NCBI GenBank assembly: GCA_028564925.1
Contig: CM053028.1
Coordinates: 442,951,522-443,015,521 of the forward strand
DNA: 64,000 nt
Reading direction: 5' to 3'
Origin: Lithobates sylvaticus
Lineage: Eukaryota > Chordata > Amphibia > Anura > Ranidae
The stretch's first letter is position 1; each line of letters opens with the position of its first letter. The notes beneath the pieces are model-generated. The model did not search any database and was not told the origin of the DNA. It saw nothing but the letters and a program-made list of their open reading frames with translations. This document shows positions 58,352 to 64,000 of this stretch, piece after piece. The position numbers and the translations under genes are program-made.

Positions 58352-59228
58352 TTAAAATAGTAAAGTGCTGAATAGCAAAAAAATGCCCTGGTCATGATAT
58401 TCTCCCTGCACCCGCTGTCGTGATTCAAATACAGAGCGGCTGTGTGGAGATCTGCCCACACGGCCATGTCATTCATTTACAGAGTTCTGTGAATTGATGT
58501 ACTACAACTACCATTAGCCATTGTGGCAGAGTTCCACATCATTTAGGAAGGGTTTTTATTGCGCTTTACAGCTTCATTTTAGCACAGCAGTGTGAAAAGG
58601 GGCATCAATTTGCTAAAACTATGTAAGGGGGGGGGGGGGGGGGACACGCCCAAGCGCCTGTCCATACTAGCCCACACACTAAACAGGAGCGAGCTAGAGT
58701 GAGAGTTCCAATGGTTTTCGGCTGCAGTTACATGCAGCAGGGGGCAGTGTGATGGTGGCATTTTACTGAATCAAACAGCTTTTTTTTTTTAAGTGAACTT
58801 TATGTGAACTGCACAAAGTGACACTTCATGTCACTGCACAGCTGTGCGCTGACACTCCGGGCCATCCAGAGAGGTGCGATATTATGCAAACATGTTGCGC
58901 AACATCACACAGGTCTGGAATGCAGACAAAATGCCACGTTCTGGTGTGACTATTGTTTTCTGTGTGTTATTGAAGTTACCTGCGTTTATCCCTGAGGAAA
59001 ACACAGGTAAGTGCACACAATGTGAACAGGTCCTAATCAATCCATTCAACTGGCATCCAATTAGGTGGACCCCTTCAACTACATAGTTGGTGACAGAGCC
59101 AAAAGGAGATTATATAGTGTATGGTCTGCCTTAAACCCCATTCACATCTAGCAATTTGGAATTGTGGGCAGAGTTGGTGCCATTAAAATCACATCAAAAC
59201 TGAACATTTGGATGCCATTCATTCTTAA
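58352..59228. other. Intronic sequence, possible MITE fragments
   Basis: Contains a G-run at 58627-58643 and gcagtgtgaaaagggg near 58590, a trace of the 'CTTTCACAC' family. No exon recognised. Confidence 0.35.
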
Positions 59229-59631
59229 AATGGGTTGTAAACCACTGCAATTAAAAAAGAAAAAAAAAAAAAAAAAAACTTTCCCCTGTAACACAATTGT
59301 ATAATGTTCTAGTATTCATCACATATTAGCACATTATCAAATACTTACCTTAAAATGAACCCCTCCAACGGCACGCTGTCACCACTAACATGGCTTCCAT
59401 CTTCACCCGGTCTTCCTTCCGGGTTTGCTGCCTCCGGCTGTGTGAGTGTCCGGAGTTGCAATGAGGTCACTCCTGTGCATGCGTTCGGGAGCCCTCGGTT
59501 CCGGCACGGTATGCCAGACCTTCAGAGCGCATACGCTGGTGACGTCACCAGCTGCATCCAGTGTGAATGTCTCCTAAACAGTGCCCATTCAGGAGACATT
59601 CATATGATCTACAGGCAAGTCTTATTATAGA

Positions 59632-59943
59632 TCAAAAAGTATACCGCGCTGTTGCTCTAAAATAAAAGTATATAAAGCAGCCAGCACAGCCAAAGACAAA
59701 ATAGCAAAAAATAAATAAAGAAAAAAAGAAAATGCAGCGCTTACATATACAGCTGAAAAATTACAATATATGCGTGATCAAATAGAACACAATATGAGTG
59801 TGAAAATATAAGTGGGATATAGGGCTGGGGAAATAAAAACCTAATTTTTAGATTTTTTTTTTTTCACCTAGTCCGCGACTAAGCCAAAGCCGCCGCCCTG
59901 CCTAAAAACTCCTGCCCGCAGCTCCTCAGGACCGGCGCGGTGT

Positions 59944-59986
<43 letters not shown>

Positions 59987-60752
59987 TGATTTGAATCTTT
60001 AATCTTTTTTTTTTTTTTTAAATCGCAGATTTTTTTGGGGAGAAAAATCACCCAGCTCTAGTGGGATATAAAAACAAAAAATGAATGAATAAATAAATAT
60101 CCACCAATATGAAAAAAAGTGTACAAAACAGGAGGGGAAGGGTTGAGTCAAAAAGTCCTGGTGTCAATAGATGCTGTCAGTAAGTTGACATCACAGAGGC
60201 ATCAATGAAAACATGACAGAAAGTAAATCTTGCAAGAGGAACCACCACCAATTGTGTGAAGGCCTACCGGAAACAGTGGGCTTAAAAGGGGCACATACCT
60301 CTTAAGTCATGCAGCCTTTTGGTGATTATCACCGTTAAAAGTGGAAACAATAACAGATCCAGGTGATCACAATTCTGGGACTAAGCAGTACTGGTCATCG
60401 GCAAGTTCACCGTAAAACATACGGATGAAGTTCACATGGGAGGGAAAAAGGACCAAAGGATATCCACGTACTCACACAATGAAACCAGAAACTAAAGACA
60501 GGTTCCACATAGTGTGATATCGTTTAAAAAATAGATTTTAATAAAAAGGAGGGTAAACAGAAACATTCACATTTCAAATGTAGATAAAAAGGCTCTTACA
60601 GAGACATGGATTAGCGCAAAGATGTTGGCAGGATGATCCGACGCGTTTCGTCTGCTTAGACGTCATCTGGGGTATGACTCAACCCTCGCCCCTCCTGTTT
60701 TGTACACTTTCTCTCACACTGGTGGACATTATTTATTAATTTTCATCTTTTT
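59632..60752 (-). mobile_element. Retroposed element with hammerhead-ribozyme-like motif, 1.1 kb
   Basis: Flanked by a perfect 15-bp duplication AAGTCTTATTATAGA (59617-59631 and 60753-60767). The minus strand at 60669-60640 reads CAGATGACGTCTAAGCAGAC followed by GAAACGCGTC: a hammerhead-like core, a short stem-loop (GTCT/AGAC), then the GAAAC...GUC box. About 55 bp near 60102-60153 (aagtgtacaaaacaggagg) recur inverted at 60673-60727. A hAT MITE sits inside. Penelope-like origin is an inference. Confidence 0.55.
59820..60060. mobile_element. hAT MITE, TAGGGCTGGG ends
   Basis: Ends TAGGGCTGGGGAAA and TCACCCAGCTCTA with a perfect 8-bp duplication GTGGGATA (59812-59819, 60061-60068). Contains an A-run of about 40 bases at 59945-59984. 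Confidence 0.85.
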
Positions 60753-61112
60753 AAGTCTTATTATAGACTTACCTGTAAGTAAAGAAATCACAAAGTGGAG
60801 TCCCACCCAAAAGTGGAACTTCTGCTTTAAGGACTCCTGACCCCCTGACATGCCACATTTGGCAGGTCATTTTTTTTTAGGGGGGGGGGGGGTACCTAGT
60901 TTTGACAGGTACCCAGCTCCCAAAAGATTTCCCAGCCATTCAGGATGCGCCACGTGACTCGTGCAGTGCGCACCCGGCTGTGAAGCTGAAAGCTGCCATA
61001 GCCAGGTGCTCACACTAGTGATGCTGGCGCCACGGAGAGGCAAGGGAGAGAAAGGAGGGTTCGGGTGGCTGCATCACTGGACCGTGGGACAGGTGAGTGT
61101 GTGTTAATTTAA

Positions 61113-62300
61113 CCACTTCAGCCCCTGAAGGATTTACCCACTACCTGACCAGGCCATTTTTTGCGATATGGCACTGCGTCACTTTACTTGACAATTGAGT
61201 GGTCATGCGACGTACTACACAAACAAAATTGATGTCCTTCTTTTCCAACAAATAGAGCTTTCTTTTGGTGGTGTTTTGATCACCTCTGCTGTTTTTATTT
61301 TTTGCGCTATAAACAAAAAAAAAGGAGCGACAATTTAAAGCGGTGTTTCAGCTTAAAAAAAAAAAAAATTTTTTAAAAGTCAGCAGCTAAAAAAAAAGTC
61401 GCTGCTGACTTTTAATAAGTACACTTACCCTCTCAGGGCGTCCGCGATGTCGTTCGTGGAGGCCGAGATGTCCCTCGGCGATCCGGATCCAGCGCCGCCA
61501 TCCTCAGTAATGGAAACTGCTTCGCGCTGCCTACTGCGCATGCGCGAGCCGGCGCGCAGCCTACTGCGCATGCGCGAGCCGGCGCGCGGCCTACTGTGCA
61601 TGCGCGAGCCGGCGCGCGGCCTACTGCGCATGCGCGAGCCGGCGCGCGGCCTACTGCGCATGCTTTCTGCTATAAAACATTTCCGAAATTCTTTTTTTTT
61701 TTTTTTTTTTAAAACAAAAATGTATTCATCAGTTTAGGCCAATATGTATTCTGCTACATTTTTTTGGTAAATAAAATTGCAAGAAGTGTATATTGATTGG
61801 TTTGCACAAGTTATCCCATCTACAAAATAGAGGATAGATTTATGGCATTTATTATTTTTTTTTTACTAGTAATGGCATAGATTTTTAGCGGGACTGCGAC
61901 ATTTTGTGGCGGACAGATCGGACACCTGACATTTGTGACACTTTTTGGGAACCAGTGACATTATTACAGTGATCAGTGCTAAAAATATGTACTGTTATTG
62001 TACTGTCACTGGCAGGGAAGGGGTTAACATTAGGGGCGATCAAGAGGTTAAATGTGTACTGTATGGGGGACTGTGTGACTGGGGAAACACACAGATCCAT
62101 CTTCCTGCATAACAGAAAGACATGATCTGTGTGATCTCCCCTGTCAGAACAGAGATCTGCCTTGTTTACACAGGCAGATCCCCATTCTGTCACTGCAGAG
62201 GGAACGATCGCGCGCCCCACAAAATTAAGTTCACGAGCCGTCGTACACCTACGGCGATTCGCGGGAGCGAGCCAACCTGCCGCAGTTGGTCGGCAAGTGG
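61113..62300 (+). mobile_element. TTAACCACTT-family element with an inserted repeat
   Basis: Bounded by TTAA at 61109-61112 and 62301-62304; ends CCACTTCAGCCCC and GTCGGCAAGTGG. Compared with 20564-21469, about 340 extra bases (61340-61680) are inserted in the AT-rich middle; they start AGCGGTGTTTCAGC after TTAA and include a minisatellite. Non-coding. Confidence 0.8.
61531..61662. repeat. 30-bp minisatellite, about 4.4 copies, CpG-rich
   Basis: Unit ctactgcgcatgcgcgagcc plus ggcgcgcggc, copies at 61531, 61561, 61591, 61621 and a partial at 61651. The copies are nearly identical (one C/T and one A/G difference). Each contains the self-complementary TGCGCATGCGC core (NRF1-like site). Confidence 0.95.
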
Positions 62301-63119
62301 TTAAAAGTCAGCAGCTAAACTTTTTGTAGCTGCTGACTTTTAATAAACACAAAAACAACTGGAACTTGTCTTTAAAGTGGGAGTAAACCCCCATGTATAA
62401 ATTTTTACCTATAGGTAAGTCTTATAGGTACTGTAAATATCTCCTAAATGGGCACCATTTGGGTAAGTGTCCATATTTAAAAAGTCAGCAGCTGCAGTAT
62501 TTGTACTTGACTTTTAAAAAAGAAAAAAAAAAGCGGCGGAACACCGTTTTAATGCCACCACAAACACGGTGCGGCTTTGCTGCACAACAGAAGTGTACAG
62601 AAATTGCGTCGAAATGCACATGAAAACAATTGTGCAAAGCGCGTCACCCAAAAAGGGTGCAGGGGCTTCTACATAAGGCAGAATGGGCTACCACATGCAG
62701 GACAGGAGGAAATGCATGTAAATGACCCCTATAAGTTATTCACCAGCGCATTAGCACTACACAAAAGTGTGAAAGGGGCCTATAGTGGCCATACACACTT
62801 CAAACGGAATCCGAAAGCAATCCAATAGCCATAACGTCCCATCCAACGGATTTAGATTGGAGTCCATTGGCCAGGATGGAAAGCGATCGATGGTGTCGCA
62901 TTGACAGGCGGCGCGGAGATGCTTAATTTGTGGTTATTACTCCATTTTGACTAATCAGATAAGGAGGCTGAATGGCGGAAACAGAGAGGCGATCAATAAC
63001 GTAGAAAACGTAACATCCAACTATCCATGGAACCTTCCCCGCGTGCGTCATAGCAATTGGGCTATCGATTATAAATCAATTATTTTTATTGGGAAAGGAG
63101 ACGATCATTTCTGGAGTTA
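62301..63119. other. Intron near the promoter with MITE traces
   Basis: aaagtcagcagcta and its mirror tagctgctgactttt form a hairpin at 62304-62343, matching the segment inside 61340-61400. AGTGGGAGTAAACCC after TTAA (62372-62375) and the gcggcggaacaccgtt end before TTAA (62549) are TTAA-MITE termini. 62760-62790 has a gtgtgaaaggggcc end. No exon is supported. Confidence 0.45.
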
Positions 63120-63830
63120 GACGATCATCGGAGTGCCCCCCCCCCTCCCCCCAGGGGCACTGCCTGGTGAAGTTGATTCTACTCTCCTCATATGGGTATT
63201 ATTGCTGCCACTAGGGCCATGTCCTGGCAATGAAGGTGAAAGGTCCAGTATAGGAGAAGAGGAGCACACAGAGTTCAGGAGGAGTGAGGCATGACACACA
63301 CAGATTCGGCATATGTTGTGGAGTGCAGCACATGTGTACCTGTGCCCGGCCACTCTCCCCACACCACCCCCTCCTTCCCCTCCTTCTCCTCCCCACTTCT
63401 AGGACTCCACACCAGTGGTCTCCCCCCGCAGCCCCCTCCTCTCCCTCCCCCAAGACCCAGACTGAGCCCCGTCTCTCCCCCGGTTACCTCTCTCTCGCTC
63501 GCTCTCAGCTTCTCACCCGAAGCGAATCCACAAGCCCAACAACACAAGATGGCTGACGCCACGCACCGTCACCTGACGACTCCACGCCTCGCGTGAGCGG
63601 TGACAGAGCAGCGTGCCAGCACTTCCACCACACATACACACACTTCCCTTCCTCGGGATACTTCACGTACGACTCGTCATTGGGCCCTTCCCAGTCTGCT
63701 AGGGAACCAGCGCCCCCACGTGACCGGCCAACAGCTCGTAGCCGCGCGGCGGCCATGTTAGATGTGGGCAAGCCGCCCCCACTCGTGTCATTTCCTATTA
63801 TGGGATGTCAGTGTAGGGTGGGAAGTGGGT
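63120..63830 (-). promoter_or_regulatory. GIGYF2: CpG-rich block, probable GIGYF2 promoter
   Basis: By eye this is the most CpG-dense non-repetitive stretch of the window. It contains GC-rich and CCCTCC-type tracts and two YY1-like ATGGC cores: AACATGGCCGCC on the minus strand near 63750-63761, and AAGATGGC on the plus strand near 63546-63553. It sits upstream of all recognised minus-strand GIGYF2 exons, with no other host exon between. The two YY1-like sites point in opposite directions, so bidirectional initiation is possible. No TATA box is apparent. The assignment rests on position and composition only. Confidence 0.55.
63488..63770 (-). other. GIGYF2: Putative GIGYF2 non-coding exon 1 (5' UTR)
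   Basis: Reading the minus strand from the CpG-rich block, a strong donor, GAG|GTAACC, occurs with GT at 63487-63486 after an AGCGAGCGAGAGAGAG run. The right boundary is a guess placed near the minus-strand YY1-like site. A short open frame from ATGGCCGCC (about 63760) runs through the region, but it has no recognisable homology and crosses the proposed donor without function, so I treat the exon as untranslated. Other non-coding exons may exist in the 32-kb intron; none could be recognised. Confidence 0.35.
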
Positions 63831-64000
63831 AGAGGCGTGTTTTTTTTTTTTTTTTATTATTTTGTGGCAAGAAAAGTTGGTTGTGTTGAAGAACGATAGC
63901 ACTGTCAAGGCAGGAGAGAGGGCAATGAGGTGCATGGAGTAGGTTCATGCCAGGGCACCCCAGAACTGTGTGAGGAAAGTGCAGTGTCTTGTATACAGAA
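63831..64000. other. Sequence upstream of the CpG-rich block
   Basis: A T-run at 63839-63855 and otherwise unremarkable sequence. It may be intergenic; no gene is recognised. Confidence 0.4.

Larger units (their letters stand above)
59229..60826. mobile_element. TTAA-flanked MITE opened by a retroposed element
   Basis: Bounded by TTAA at 59225-59228 and 60827-60830. The left part begins aatgggttgtaaaccactgc and the right part ends agtggaacttctgc. The pre-insertion site of the inner element is marked by a 15-bp duplication. Without it this MITE is about 460 bp. Confidence 0.6.

Noticed and set aside
63505-63771. 88-codon minus-strand frame in the CpG-rich block as the GIGYF2 start
   Set aside because: Homology places the GIGYF2 start at 30797; this frame has no similarity to the GIGYF2 N-terminus and crosses the likely exon 1 donor.

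Overview
The window looks like vertebrate, most likely frog (ranid-type), nuclear DNA. Three short exons on the minus strand spell the N-terminus of GIGYF2, the translation repressor that binds 4EHP (EIF4E2). Their consensus splice sites and reading phases agree from exon to exon. A CpG-rich block at the right edge (about 63.1-63.8 kb) is the probable GIGYF2 promoter and non-coding first exon. Almost all of the window is therefore GIGYF2 intron: about 32.6 kb between the putative exon 1 and the start-codon exon (30763-30840), about 25.8 kb to the next exon (4837-4966), and about 3.2 kb to the third (1492-1587). I found no second host gene. The frog assignment is inferred from the repeats: abundant Tc1 elements, DIRS fossils and many TTAA-flanked palindromic MITEs of types I associate with ranid genomes.

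The introns are packed with transposable elements. Left part (1-7.2 kb): two GIGYF2 exons, a mariner fragment split by a hAT MITE, TTAA-flanked elements and foldback MITEs. 7.2-15.6 kb: two broken DIRS fossils, one of them opened by about 3.6 kb of later insertions that include a 1.85-kb foldback element. 16.3-30.7 kb: a run of Tc1/mariner-like elements with smaller insertions, one of which carries a hammerhead-ribozyme-like motif. 30.8-43.3 kb: the start-codon exon, a CR1-like LINE cut by three insertions, hAT elements with 8-bp target duplications, an L2-like tail and TTAA MITEs. 44.1-46.4 kb: a third DIRS fossil. 47.6-53.1 kb: a nest of elements six layers deep containing three tandem arrays. 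54-62.5 kb: more hAT and TTAA elements, a nearly perfect 410-bp inverted repeat around an (AT)n core, and a second insertion with a hammerhead-like motif.

The most unusual items are the 0.9-kb palindrome (56749-57653), the deep nest (47583-53135), the pair of insertions with long target duplications and hammerhead-like motifs (19797-20066 and 59632-60752), and a minisatellite that expanded inside one hAT MITE copy but not in its sister copy 17 kb away. Coordinates were read by hand from the sequence; no alignment or database search was run, so family names rest on recognised terminal sequences, protein motifs and target-site duplications.
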